Positions 54,657 to 64,000 of a DNA stretch of 64,000 nucleotides are shown piece by piece. This stretch comes from Caecitellus pseudoparvulus (Eukaryota; Bigyra: Bicosoecida). Position 1 is the stretch's first letter. Every line of letters starts with the position of its first letter. The notes under the pieces were generated by a model. The model searched no databases. It was not told the origin of the DNA and was given only the letters and a program-made list of their open reading frames with translations. The position numbers and the translations under genes were made by a program. The stretch is from positions 310,001 to 374,000 of the forward strand of contig CBFFRQ010000056.1 in assembly GCA_965644315.1 (NCBI GenBank), in the 5' to 3' direction.

Positions 54657-56846
54657 TCAGTCAGAGGGTGCAGCCGCGGCACCCTGTCCTGCCGATCCAT
54701 CCACGGTGCTTACCTCAGATAGAGCAGCGATCTGTTCCTCCCACACATGGAGATTCGAAGACAGCTGTGCATGGCAAGACTCCAAGATGTCCAGACCTGG
54801 CAGTGTGGTCAGGGCTGTAAACAGAGGTAAAACCAGCGCCCGGATGAAGCCAGCCTGCGCCTTGCAGCGGGGCACCTTTGAGTCTCGGTCGTTCAGAGGT
54901 CCGACAGGAAGGCCCATCGCCTTCTCGCGGTCTCCCTGGCGCTGGAACTCTTCGACGATTCGGTCCGTCCACTCGGTGTACAAGTGCCAGGGCCGTGCAG
55001 GGTTTGAAATGTCACAGGCGTGCACCAGCATGGACAGCACAAGCAGCTCGTCCTCCGTGGGACTGAATGTGGCCGGATCGGGCAGCGAAGCAGTGGAGCT
55101 TGTGCTGTCACTGCGCGCTTGAGGCTGCCCTGGCCCTGCACCTCCATCATCCCCAGCGGGTGGCAGAACTGACCATGCGATCGGCGTCCCAGAGCCGTGA
55201 CCTTCCTGCGACTCGGTGTCGGCAGCGACATGGCAGGTTGACGGCGATGACGGCAAGGACTCCAAGCGCTGCTGCAGCGCGGCGACATGAGTAAAGTGCA
55301 GCGCATTGTCAGTGCTGAGAATCATGTGGATGATAGCCCGTCGAATGCCTGGCACAGTCCCTTGCGCAAGCCGCCGCAGCGGGTTCTTTCCGCTGTCTTG
55401 CATCAACGAAAACAGCGCCGCTGCGTGCATGTTCTCCAGCGGCGACGCATCGTTGTACTGAATGGCCAGCTTGTGGCTTGTCGCGATGAGGAAGGGGTTG
55501 TTCACACCTGGGTGCCCCATGTCATGCGCTGCCGCAGCAAGGATTGCAGCAAGCTGGGTTTCGTACCGCAGTCGAGCTGCCTTGGCAAGGCCTCCACCAG
55601 TCTCGCACAGCATGAAGAAGACGCCGTGTGCGACGTCGGCCCCGTGCAGAGCATTGTGGTACGGGTTCAAGGCATCGTAGCCCGCAGCCACACCATCGAG
55701 CAGCGCGAGGAGCCTGCCAGGATCGATATCCAGTGCTGCCAGCACGCCCAGCTGCTGCAGGGCCGCCGTCCCAACTGCTACCAGGGGCCGGCAGCCAAAG
55801 ACGGCGCTGTCTTGAAATCGCGCCCGATGCTCACTGAGGATCCTGTCGGGGTTTGAGTCCTGTCGCATGCAGGAGATGTCAGCGACTGGCCCTGGAGGAG
55901 GAATGCTGTCGGCTGCCGTCGTCAACGCTTGCTCGTCATACGCTGCAGACAGAGCGCCAGCACCCTTGAAGATGTCGAAGTCCCACGAGTCCAACGCGTC
56001 CAGAAAGGCTGCCTCGGGGGTGCTTGGCTGCAGGGCTTCCTGCACTGCCTTGTCCGCATCGCCGTGCTGAGCGTAGGCCGCCTTCACGCTGCTGGCAAAG
56101 GACTTGGGGCCAGCAGCGCCGCCCACCGTCACCACGGACACCCGCCGGGGGCTGCCCAGCTGCACATCTGCATCGCTGCCTCTGTTGGTGACAGGGGTGT
56201 GGCTGACCATGCCCATGATGGTGGCTTGTGTTTCAGGGTCGAAAATGTGAGGCTGGGCCGCAAAGGTCTCCCACAGAGAGTCCTCAGAGCCAAGACTGTG
56301 CGCCGAGGTGGTGCGGGACAGTGCTGCCGCAGGGGATGTAAAGCCTGTCTCCCGCCTGCGGCGCGAAGGCCGGGCCAGGGCAGACGTCACGTTGCTTGAC
56401 AGCTCCGATATGGATGCGACGAGGGCATTAATGTCTCGCTGTGTGAGCAAGACTCCCGTGGAGGCAGAGTCTGCAGTCGCAGCGTTTTTCAGCTGGTGCA
56501 CTGCCTGAGTCACGCTCAGCAAACTCTGCTGCAGCGCTGCAGTTCCGCCGCGAGAACGGGCCATCGCAGCTTCCCTTATCCTTCCCATGGAGCCAGGATG
56601 TGGCAGCAGAGGAGGGGAGCTGGTCCCAGGCACCGCTGGTGGCTGGGCAGCCAAGCCTGGTGGTGAGGAGGTTGCTGAGGCACTGCCAGTGGGAGCAGCC
56701 TCCAGGATGGGGCTACCTGCAGAGGGATTCCGTGCCAGCAGAGCAGTTGCGGAAGCTCGACGTTGCTTTGTCGGCCTTGTTGACGCTAGAAGACCCGCCA
56801 AGTCGACATGTGTCGCCGCCACTGGCTGCTGGGTGGTGTCACTCAT
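54657..56846 (-). CDS. class I cyclic-nucleotide phosphodiesterase
   Basis: A 729-residue single-exon protein starting at ATG 56846 (the longer frame begins at a GTG). The catalytic HD domain occupies about residues 370-725. It shows YHNALHGADVAHG near 395, the metal-binding HDMGHPGVNN near 440, YNDASPLENMH, and ACDISNPARPW near 608, and ends FIRALVLPLFTAL. These are the His/Asp ligands of Zn and Mg in PDE1-PDE11 and protist PDEs. It hydrolyses cAMP and/or cGMP; selectivity cannot be read. The N-terminal 350 residues are Ser/Ala/Pro-rich without GAF or transmembrane segments, so the enzyme is probably cytosolic. The gene starts about 190 bp from the GTPase stop. Confidence 0.93.
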   Translation of the reverse strand: MSDTTQQPVAATHVDLAGLLASTRPTKQRRASATALLARNPSAGSPILEAAPTGSASATSSPPGLAAQPPAVPGTSSPPLLPHPGSMGRIREAAMARSRGGTAALQQSLLSVTQAVHQLKNAATADSASTGVLLTQRDINALVASISELSSNVTSALARPSRRRRETGFTSPAAALSRTTSAHSLGSEDSLWETFAAQPHIFDPETQATIMGMVSHTPVTNRGSDADVQLGSPRRVSVVTVGGAAGPKSFASSVKAAYAQHGDADKAVQEALQPSTPEAAFLDALDSWDFDIFKGAGALSAAYDEQALTTAADSIPPPGPVADISCMRQDSNPDRILSEHRARFQDSAVFGCRPLVAVGTAALQQLGVLAALDIDPGRLLALLDGVAAGYDALNPYHNALHGADVAHGVFFMLCETGGGLAKAARLRYETQLAAILAAAAHDMGHPGVNNPFLIATSHKLAIQYNDASPLENMHAAALFSLMQDSGKNPLRRLAQGTVPGIRRAIIHMILSTDNALHFTHVAALQQRLESLPSSPSTCHVAADTESQEGHGSGTPIAWSVLPPAGDDGGAGPGQPQARSDSTSSTASLPDPATFSPTEDELLVLSMLVHACDISNPARPWHLYTEWTDRIVEEFQRQGDREKAMGLPVGPLNDRDSKVPRCKAQAGFIRALVLPLFTALTTLPGLDILESCHAQLSSNLHVWEEQIAALSEVSTVDGSAGQGAAAAPSD

Positions 56847-57035
56847 GGCTGATGGCCGCAACGAAGGTGGTGGTAGGATGGAGGGAGGCACTGCACCCGG
56901 CCGTGCTCAGCTTGGAAACCCTGTGCCCCATAGCGACAGGGGCAGCGTGATATTCGTGCAGTTGTTCTGTCATGGGTGAATTGTTGCTCATTTGCAGCAC
57001 TGTGGGTATCGGCTATCCATGCGCCCTTCGCAGAC

Positions 57036-60000
57036 TCAGACTCCGTTCAGGTGGGCACTGAGGTGGTCCTGCAGCAGCTGCTTCACCATGGGCGAGACGT
57101 CAGCTTCCAAGCCGTGGTGCTGAGTAAACCGCTGCGCCAATTCGCCCAAGTCATCCCCCTCTGCCACTTCGATGCGGCCTTGCCGGCCCTCATCAATGTC
57201 GATGTCCAAGCTGAACAGCACCGCTCCCTCCCCTCCACTGCGCACGACGAAGTCGGAAGGCTGGTCCGCGTCCACTTCAGCACTGGCGCCGTGAAAGGCG
57301 TGTAGATCTGGAACAGGGATGCCTGACGAGCCTCTGCTGCTTGGACCCACGCTGGGAGGCGAAGGTGCCTTCCCCTCAGACTCATGGTCAGCCTTTACAT
57401 CACGCGGAGTATCGACACCGCCAGGCCCCTCACCCCCCCCCCTTCTGGGCGGTGGGGGTGGCGCTCGAACTTGCCCCTCTGCAGCTCCACCGGCGCGCCT
57501 TCCTAGAGGCGGCTTCTTCTGCTGCACAGCACCATGGGTCTGCCCTGCTTCCATTCGGGGAGGAGTGGCGCGCCTCGCCCTGTGCACCGCAGCTGGGCGT
57601 GCGTGGCTCATGGACGATGCTGCGCTTGCACGGCGGGAGTGTGGCATGCTGCTCACTGAGGCATCGTCAGTTGTCCACCCAGTGGGGGGCGGAGGGGGCA
57701 TGCTGCGGGGGGCAGGTTCCCGCCCGCGAGAGAGCTGGCCTGCGACCCCCTCCAGTAACTCCTCGCTGGAGCTGTGTGAAAGTTGCTGAGGGCTGTTCGG
57801 TGCCGAACTACGGCCTGCAGGCAGTGACCTCTTGAAGTAAGGCTGGAAGCAAGCGCGGTCCATCTGGCTGACTGATTCGTCGGAGGACGTGGAGCTCGAG
57901 TCGGAGTCATCGTCGCCCACCTGCCACGTTCCGCCGCCTGCACGCCTGAGCAGCTCGCTCATCGCGGCCTGCTGGGGTGTCATCTGCACAAAAGTTGCCA
58001 GTTGACCTGCACTTGGCCGTGCGGCGAGAGCTCCGATGCTAGCGTCGGCATGGGGTCGCGCGGGGGGTTGCTGCGCCACCACATCGGACTCCCTGCGCAT
58101 GGATAGCAACGCTGAGTGAAGCGCATTCGGCACACCGCCGTGATCAGGGTGTGTGGGGAAGCCGCCATCCTTGCGGGAAGGGGCGGACGGCGGCGAGACA
58201 GGCACTGTGGCAGAAGGCCAGGAGTGCACAGAGGAGCTTGGCGGCTGAGCACTTTGCACGAAGCCCTCCAACTGGCTACGCCGAGGGGAAGCTGGTGATT
58301 GTGCGGGTGCTGTTTCCTGCGCTGCGCCAGGGGGCTCTCGTTCTTGCCCTCGGATGTGGCCAGGGCCCCCTGCCACAGAGGCCAGCCAGCCATCCCGACT
58401 GCTGCTGACGTGAGCGAAGGTGGACCCCGGCCTGCTGTCCCGCCCCTGGTCAGGCTGCTTCACGGGCTCAAACGAAATGGAGAGCTGCTCGGCCGTCATG
58501 GCTTCTCTGGAGGCTGCTTCGCTCAGGGCACTCTCCGTTGCAGCCTGCAGTCGGTGGGCCACCTCTTGCCGCACCTTCGCCACCGCCACCTCCGGAAGCA
58601 TGTGTATGCGTGCAAACTCGCTAACAACGGCGTTCGCATCATCGCCGAGATGCAAGTGCAGCACAGCTGGGTCCTGGCCGCCTCCAAGGTTCACGTGAAC
58701 GCTCCCGACGGGCTTGCCGACGAGAAAGGGTGGGAGCTCGGGCCCGGCCCTGCGCTGCACCTGGGCATCGCGACGGCGAACCTTCCGCCCCCTGCGCACC
58801 ACCGCCCTGCGTGGCTCGGGGGCTTCTGGCGCTGCACTGCGCGGCGCGGCAGCTCTCCGGCCAGATCGCAGGTTGAAGGGCTTGGGCACCGTCACACCCC
58901 TCCGTTTGTGGGAACGCTTGCGCGGGGGCGCTCCGCGCACCGCTGCCGTGCGCTGGGTGATCAAGCTTGCAAGCCGGCGTACAGCGTCCTCTTGCAGGCC
59001 ATGCTTGCGCGCAAAGCAGCGCGCGAGCACCATTGCCGGCACGCCTTCTTTCACAGCGAGCTGACCCAAATCCGCACCGTCCCACTTGACATCTATGTAC
59101 AGTAACACGTCCGCTGCCGGCTGGTGGGTGGCAGCGATGGCGGCAGCCCGGTGCATGCTGGCTGCAGTGGGCCTGGTCAAGCGATTGGATGCAGCCGATG
59201 GCATTCCGTCCACGCCTGCCGCTGGCGTCCGCTCCTGTTGGGTGGGCTGCTCGGGTGGGGCCACTCGCTGCGATTCTGCGGCGTGGGGTGGAGCCGCTAC
59301 AGGCGAACGATGGGGGGCGTCGTGCGGCGGCCAGGCAGGGGTGCTTCGGCCAGGCAGAGGGGCGGGTTGACTGGGAGCATGCCTGTGAGAGGGCGGGTGC
59401 AGGGCTTCACTTGCCTCATGGCTGGTGTGTGTGGACTGTTCCCCCGAGCGTGCCCCGTCTTGGCCGACCACCTGCTCCTCCTGCGGGGGCAGGCTTTGCC
59501 CAGACGCAGCATGTAGCGTGGGACTTGCAGACAGCTGCTCCACGTGTGATAGAGCTGAAGCCAGGGCAAAGTCGGCAGCGGCGCCCAGCGCTGCAACGCC
59601 AGCTGTGCTGTGCGGCAGTGGGCTCTGCATCGGAGCAGTCTGTCGTGGGGGCTTGCCGACGAGAGAGCTGACCAAACTGAGGCACTCCAGCAGCTGGAAA
59701 CCAGATTTGGCGCTGATGGTAGTGTGTGCCGCGCCAAAGCGCGCCGCAGCCTCTGCCGCTGAAGCTGGCGGCACGAGCGCGGGTTGGTCTGCACGGCTGC
59801 CAAGCAACACCACGGGTACCTCGGGGTGGGCAGCCGCTAAAGATGGCAAGTACTGCATGGAAAGAGAGAGGTGTGTGCAGGTGCTCCGAGTGGCCTGGGT
59901 GGGGGGACCTCAGGCGTACGCACTGTAGACGCAGCCTCGTGGAAGCTGTGCGGGTCATCCACGGCGTAAAGCACTGCCGCAACAGACAAACCAGCCAGGC

Positions 60001-60398
60001 TGCTGAACACTGATGTGGCAGGTGAAGAACCGGACGTGTCCATGATGGTCAAGTGCAAGCCCTTGGACGGGTCATCTGCATCTTGCAGCACTGCCTCTCC
60101 TGACGCGACCGTTGCAGTGGCTGCGGGGACAAGGTGAGCGTTGAAGATGAGCAACGCAGCAGCTCCTCAGAAACCCCACCGTAAATGGAGCGCGGCCACG
60201 CACGGGTGTACTCTTCACTGAATTCATCAGCGGTGATTCGATGAAGCAGTGCGCTTTTCCCTGCGGAAGCAATGGAGTACCAGCAACAATGCGGAAGTGG
60301 GGTGCCAGCACCCAAGCTGCTCTGCAAACACCGGCAAAGTGCACGAGACTCGCACCTGTGCAGGGGCATCCAAATAGCCAAAGCGTAGCTTGCTTCAT
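57036..60398 (-). CDS. Rab-like GTPase with long repeat-containing tail
   Basis: Four exons (60398-60356, 60260-60204, 60120-59924, 59852-57036) give 1037 residues, with introns of 71-95 nt all in phase. Residues 1-170 are a Ras/Rab-type G domain: Walker A GCPCTGKS at 10-17, switch I Thr in EEYTPT, DTSG at 61-64, SRAD at 118-121 in place of NKxD, and SAK at 146-148. The Asn of NKxD is missing, so guanine specificity may be weakened. The tail is disordered except for three similar modules of about 55 residues, near 347-402, 482-534 and 979-1037, each with paired beta strands, a GDD-type turn and a helix pair (EVAEGDDLGELAQRFTQHHGL in the last). There is no C-terminal Cys for prenylation. Function unknown. 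Confidence 0.8.
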
Positions 60399-60565
60399 GT
60401 TCCAAATGCGCTGTGCTACCAGGGCGCGGCAGGCGCCCTGAAGAGGGGGAGGGGTAAGCAGTTAGGGGCTGCGGAATTTGCTTGTGCAGCGACCCTTCAG
60501 CTTGCTCTTGGGAGCCCGGGCGGGGGGGGGGGGGGGGACTGAGCAGGAGCACTCGTGCAGAGCAG
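60399..60565. other. short spacer upstream of the GTPase with G16 tract
   Basis: This spacer upstream of the GTPase ATG holds no open frame with a recognisable domain. It includes the homopolymer described separately. Confidence 0.4.
60522..60537 (+). repeat. poly-G tract (G16)
   Basis: Sixteen G in a row after a C, 124-139 bp upstream of the GTPase ATG (a C16 run in that gene's sense). Such a run is prone to slippage and to sequencing error. Confidence 0.9.
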
Positions 60566-61970
60566 TCAAACATGAGATGCTACAAAGGTGAGCAGCTGGA
60601 TTTTACCCTTCAGCGTGAGGGTGGAATAGAGGCGGCAGATTTGGGCGACGATCGTGAGCATGTCGGGAGGGCGCTTCGCACGGGCTTGCAGCAGCTGGGC
60701 GCAGAACATCCATGGGGGGACCAGCGTGGTGGGCAAGCAGCTCCAGGGCCCCAACCGTGAGGCGCTCTCGCTGTATCGAGAAATTCTCAGAACATGCAGA
60801 GGCTTTTACTGGCAGGACAGAGACGGCGGAAATTGGTGCGTGGCACGCTTCGGGAGACAGCTTTTGCTGACTGAGCAGGCAGGAAGATGCGCATGTACTC
60901 CCCCTACCTGTTAGCAGGGGTCACAAGCTAGCGGCTTCTGCAAGGCAAGAGTTTGAGGCCTGCAGACATGAGAAGGTGCGCTGCGGCGAGGCAACGCTGC
61001 GAAGCAAATCTCGCATATTGCCTGCCTTGTGCACAGGACCCCCTCCTCGTGGCACGCATGTTGGTTGTTGGTAGACAAGCCCTCATGGAAGTACAGAACA
61101 AGGTGTGTTGCCTGTGCCAGTGATCCCCAAGCCCACTTGCGTGGCAGACCACTGCCCGTCCAAAAAGCGCAGGTGGCTGAAGCTGATGCGGCGTTCAAGA
61201 GCAACGTAGCGAACACAAGAACTGATACGGGGTCTGTGGGTGTTGACGCAGTGCTGCAAGGCCCGGCCTCGAGACGCACTGGCTCGCGGTGAACGCAGTC
61301 ACCCTGGCTCCCCTCCAGCTGCGCTGCCATCGCTCGCCCCGTCCACCACGGCAGCCTCGTGCAGCGCCACCCGGTGCGCTTTGTCGTGTATCGCCGCAGC
61401 CACCTCGGGCATTATTGTCAAGGGGTCTTTGCCAGTCGTATTTGCGACGAATGCCGTGGCCGAGGCAACCAACATGTCACAAGTCTCGTCGCTCATGTGC
61501 ACCATGGACCCGACAGGAAGCACCAAGCCAGTTTCGTGCTCATCTTCAGCAGTGAGATCCCCTGTAACGGCGGAAACTTGCCCCTTTTCCAGTGCTAGCA
61601 GCCAGTACATCGCCTGATGCCTTGTGCTGTGAGCTGCTGAAGCCGAGCTAGGGGTCTTTCCCCACAAGCGCACTAAAGAACGCAAGGCAGCCTCACAAAA
61701 GGCCCCATGGTCTTTAGCAATGTATCGTATAGGCCCAGACTTTCCTGCGCCTACCTTTGCGCCCGCGCATTCACTGACAAGGGCGGGGAAAGTTGATGCC
61801 ACAGTGTGAAACGAGTGTGAAACTCCAGCTATACCATCAGCGCTGCTTCCTGCCGCTTTGAGCGAGTCGGCACAGGCGGCAGCTTCAATGAACAGGCCTG
61901 AGAAAAAGTCTCCGTGAGGAATGGCGCACTGGGTGCCGATCCCGTGAGCACTAGATTCCAGAGGCTGCAT
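60566..61970 (-). CDS. multi-exon gene, unidentified (3' exons unresolved)
   Basis: An ATG at 61970 opens a first exon to 61303 (222 codons). Its donor GTGACT and an acceptor CCTTGCAG at 61254 join in phase, through a 49-nt intron, to a second exon from 61253 that stays open to about 60925. Exon 1 is Ala-rich and helical (YIAKDHGAFCEAALRSLVRLWG, MSDETCDMLVASATAF). Exon 2 has SVLVFATLLLNAASASATC and WAWGSLAQATHLVLYFHEGL. A later frame with SENFSIQRERLTVGALELLAHH near 60800-60740, and another with MLTIVAQICRLYSTLTLKGK near 60660-60600, look coding. I could not order their splice sites. It resembles an alpha-helical repeat protein; no family recognised. Confidence 0.45.
60826..60835 (-). repeat. 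CAATTTCCGC motif, minus-strand copy
   Basis: Exact copy on the minus strand, inside the unresolved 3' part of the unidentified gene. It is the only copy on this strand. Confidence 0.7.
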
Positions 61971-62536
61971 GCTCCCTCAGAACGAGCTGGCTTGCGGCAC
62001 TGTGCAGACTGGCCTCCCCTGACACGGCACCCCCGAGTGATGCCCCTTCACAAAGACTAGGCCCTCCTTTCACTGGCGGGTGCACAGAGCGGGAAAATGT
62101 ATACAAGTCGTGTGTTTGAGCCACATCGAGGGCGCAATGGGCGGGTGCGGTTGAGGCTGCCGCCGGACTACCGCACCAAATTTACCAGGACTCCACAGAA
62201 GCGGCGGTCTCAGAACTTCTGTTCTCGCCTACATTCAAACGATTGAGGCAGCAGGGGATGCTGGCCCGCGGCGCGCCCATAAGACGGGGCCTACCGGCAC
62301 ACCTTGGTTCGCACTGAATCTAGGGCAGGCAGGCCATTCATGGAAAAGGCCTCCACGCAACCGGCACAAAGCACTGATACATGGAGCGAGAAAACCTAGG
62401 AAATCATTGCCAACCAGTGCCCGGCACGCTCTGGCACAGTGAAGCACACTGCACAAACTCTGAAACGCGAAACGCAGCGATGCTTAGGCTATGCGACCAA
62501 AGCAGACGCTCACATCCAGCCTCTGCCAGCAGGTTC
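61971..62536. other. divergent intergenic region
   Basis: About 566 bp between the unidentified minus-strand gene and the signal-anchored protein. The only coding candidate is the 49-codon frame at 62097-62246. A second in-frame ATG for the downstream gene lies at 62381, but the signal peptide begins at 62537. Confidence 0.5.
62097..62246 (+). CDS. candidate small ORF (49 aa, basic)
   Basis: ATG at 62097 with A at -3, ending TGA at 62246. The peptide is very basic (FEPHRGRNGRVRLRLPPDYR, then TPQKRR) and has no repeats. It could be a ribosomal-type small protein, a first exon or noise. I recognise no family. Confidence 0.25.
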   Translation: MYTSRVFEPHRGRNGRVRLRLPPDYRTKFTRTPQKRRSQNFCSRLHSND

Positions 62537-63580
62537 ATGCGGCTAGAGTTCTTTCTTTTAATCCTTTTCAGCTTGCTTTTCCACCCTTGCGAGGCTTGGA
62601 ACGCCAGCTCCTTGCGGGACAGCTTGCCCATGTCCGTCGGCGCGGCGCAGACGCACAACACCTTCCAAGTCCAGAAACAAAGCGAAAACGCAAGCCCAGG
62701 GGTAGATGAGTACTCAGGGAAGCTGTGGCAGCACTATACAAGTGGAGGGGTTCCACCCTCGTGGGCTGTTGCCTTGTACTTCCACGTCGATGCCATACTG
62801 CTGAGTGACGACTTGCTTATCTCGCTGGCTGACCAAGAGGCTCTCATGTTTGGCACCATGAACGGCATGAAGTTCCCTCCAGCATGCAGCGCATACGTCA
62901 GTCTGTTTGACAAAGAAAGCAAGTCTGCAGTACAAGTGGTGCCGTCTCTCCCTGCATTCTCTGCCTGGCAGCAGCTGGATGCGGCTGCTTTGAGTCACTC
63001 TGCTGCCCTGCTGGACCCCGCCAGGCGGCGAAGGAACGCAAAGCTTGAAGTGCTGTTAATCTTTGAGGAAGAGCGAGATGCTAGCACGTACCTGCAGCAT
63101 GTGAAGGCTGCCCATCCGGAAATGCCTCACTTCACGCACGAGCTACGCAGCCAATGGCGAGAGTTCCTGGTGTCAGCCAGGGTGCTGAGCAGAGAGGAGC
63201 CCAGAAAGCTTCAAGTTATCTTGCAGCACACATGCCAACCTCAGATCTGCGTCAACGTGACAAGTGCCGAGTTCATGTGGGAGCCCCCCCCCGGTCAAGT
63301 TCCTTTTCGGCTGCACAAGCCCTGCTGCGACGCATGGACGACACACTTGATATGGATCTGTGGCTCCGTCCCCGTGGGGCTCCTTGCAGCATACTTGGCC
63401 TCCGCCTTCACAAAGGACGGGATCGGTGCGAGTCAGGTGTCTTCTCAGAGGATGCAAACGGCTGGTGTCGTGCCCCTGCCTCCATTCTTGCAGCATCAGG
63501 CCCACTTGCAACTTGAGCCTCAACAGCAGATGGCACGCGACCGGCGACCAGGAGCACGAAGGGCAGTCCAGGGCCGCTAA
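62537..63580 (+). CDS. secreted/type I membrane protein, unidentified
   Basis: A 347-residue protein starting at ATG 62537. Residues 1-20 are a signal peptide (MRLEFFLLILFSLLFHPCEA, cleavage probably after CEA). The lumenal or extracellular part is about 250 residues with several Cys and an NVT glycosylation sequon. One membrane segment, HLIWICGSVPVGLLAAYLASAF, begins near residue 275. The tail of about 50 residues is Gln-rich and basic. This predicts a type I protein of the ER, Golgi or plasma membrane. An in-frame ATG at 62381 would bury the signal peptide, so 62537 is preferred. The lumenal domain is not one I recognise. Confidence 0.7.
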   Translation: MRLEFFLLILFSLLFHPCEAWNASSLRDSLPMSVGAAQTHNTFQVQKQSENASPGVDEYSGKLWQHYTSGGVPPSWAVALYFHVDAILLSDDLLISLADQEALMFGTMNGMKFPPACSAYVSLFDKESKSAVQVVPSLPAFSAWQQLDAAALSHSAALLDPARRRRNAKLEVLLIFEEERDASTYLQHVKAAHPEMPHFTHELRSQWREFLVSARVLSREEPRKLQVILQHTCQPQICVNVTSAEFMWEPPPGQVPFRLHKPCCDAWTTHLIWICGSVPVGLLAAYLASAFTKDGIGASQVSSQRMQTAGVVPLPPFLQHQAHLQLEPQQQMARDRRPGARRAVQGR

Positions 63581-63831
63581 CGCCAAAAGGGGGGTGTGCC
63601 ACACTGCCCTTGACCAGGCAAGTGTGGAGCACCACGTGTTGAAGCTTGCAAAACTCTTCTATCCGCTGTTGATCGACGCCAACCCGACGGGCTCTGGGGG
63701 TCATTCAAGCCAACCCCCCACTCAGTCGCCCCCTTCGCACACAACACAGCCAGGAGGTAGAAGAATGCATCAGCTCGTGCACCTGGGCGAGCTGCGCGTT
63801 CCCGACCCCTTCCCACTCTGCTCTTGGCTCT

Positions 63832-64000
63832 ATGGCAGCAACAACTCAGGCAGATGCTGCCAGCCTCGTGGCAGGCATAGCCCAGGGTGACGCCAGCGAA
63901 GGAGCCTACCATGAAAAGTATGTGAAGATTGGCAAGCTGGGAGAAGGAACGTACGGGGTTGTGTACAAGGCGCATGACCGGACCACTGATGAATACGTGG
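63832..64000 (+). CDS. cyclin-dependent-kinase-like protein, N-terminal part
   Basis: ATG at 63832 opens a frame that runs off the right edge after 56 codons. After an acidic leader of about 28 residues it reads KYVKIGKLGEGTYGVVYKAH. The GEGTYGVVYKA glycine-rich loop is that of CDK/CMGC kinases, with the inhibitory Thr-Tyr pair of CDK1/2-type loops. The catalytic Lys would fall just past the window. The leader is longer than in CDK1, so another CDK class is possible. Confidence 0.85.
   Translation, partial: MAATTQADAASLVAGIAQGDASEGAYHEKYVKIGKLGEGTYGVVYKAHDRTTDEYV

Noticed and set aside
1-64000. Transposons, CRISPR arrays, rRNA and tRNA genes
   Set aside because: No direct or inverted terminal repeats, transposase or reverse-transcriptase motifs, regularly spaced repeats, or structured RNA genes were seen on either strand.

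Overview
The window is nuclear DNA of a GC-rich, gene-dense unicellular eukaryote (microalga or heterotrophic protist). Genes are interrupted by short GT-AG introns (about 34-105 nt; every boundary given below keeps the reading frame), all three stop codons are used as stops, and neighbours lie tens to a few hundred bases apart. The gene mix (actin-related protein 4, Elongator subunit 2, an STK19-like winged-helix protein, SDHAF1, a GRIP golgin, cyclic-nucleotide phosphodiesterase, hybrid histidine kinase, CDK) excludes bacteria. The hybrid kinase argues against animals, and the membrane-anchored ethanolamine-phosphate cytidylyltransferase resembles the plant form. I cannot name the lineage.

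Layout. 1-5 kb, minus strand: a PH-domain protein running off the left edge, an Arp4-like protein, a DEP+PH protein. 5-14.5 kb: a long disordered protein and a Nudix hydrolase (+), a FAD monooxygenase (-), ELP2 (+). 14.5-20.6 kb: ethanolamine-phosphate cytidylyltransferase (+), a multi-exon protein with an ASH/MSP-like segment (-), threonine aldolase (+). 20.5-30.4 kb, minus strand: a 3294-residue protein with leucine-rich repeats, a CHAT caspase-like domain and an NB-ARC-type ATPase. 30.7-33.5 kb: cob(I)alamin adenosyltransferase (+), STK19-like (-), SDHAF1 (+). 33.7-46.8 kb: a 4336-residue ankyrin/IQ protein (+). 46.9-60.4 kb, minus strand: hybrid histidine kinase, GRIP golgin, PDE and a Rab-like GTPase with a very long C-terminal extension. 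60.5-62 kb: exons of an unidentified minus-strand gene. 62.5-64 kb: a signal-anchored membrane protein and the first 56 codons of a CDK-like kinase (+).

The genes do not form one pathway. The points most worth following are the LRR-CHAT-NB-ARC giant, which has the parts of a protease-coupled STAND/NLR-like sensor; the GTPase fused to three copies of a module I cannot name; and an exact 10-mer, CAATTTCCGC, that occurs eight times, mostly at the 5' ends of genes.
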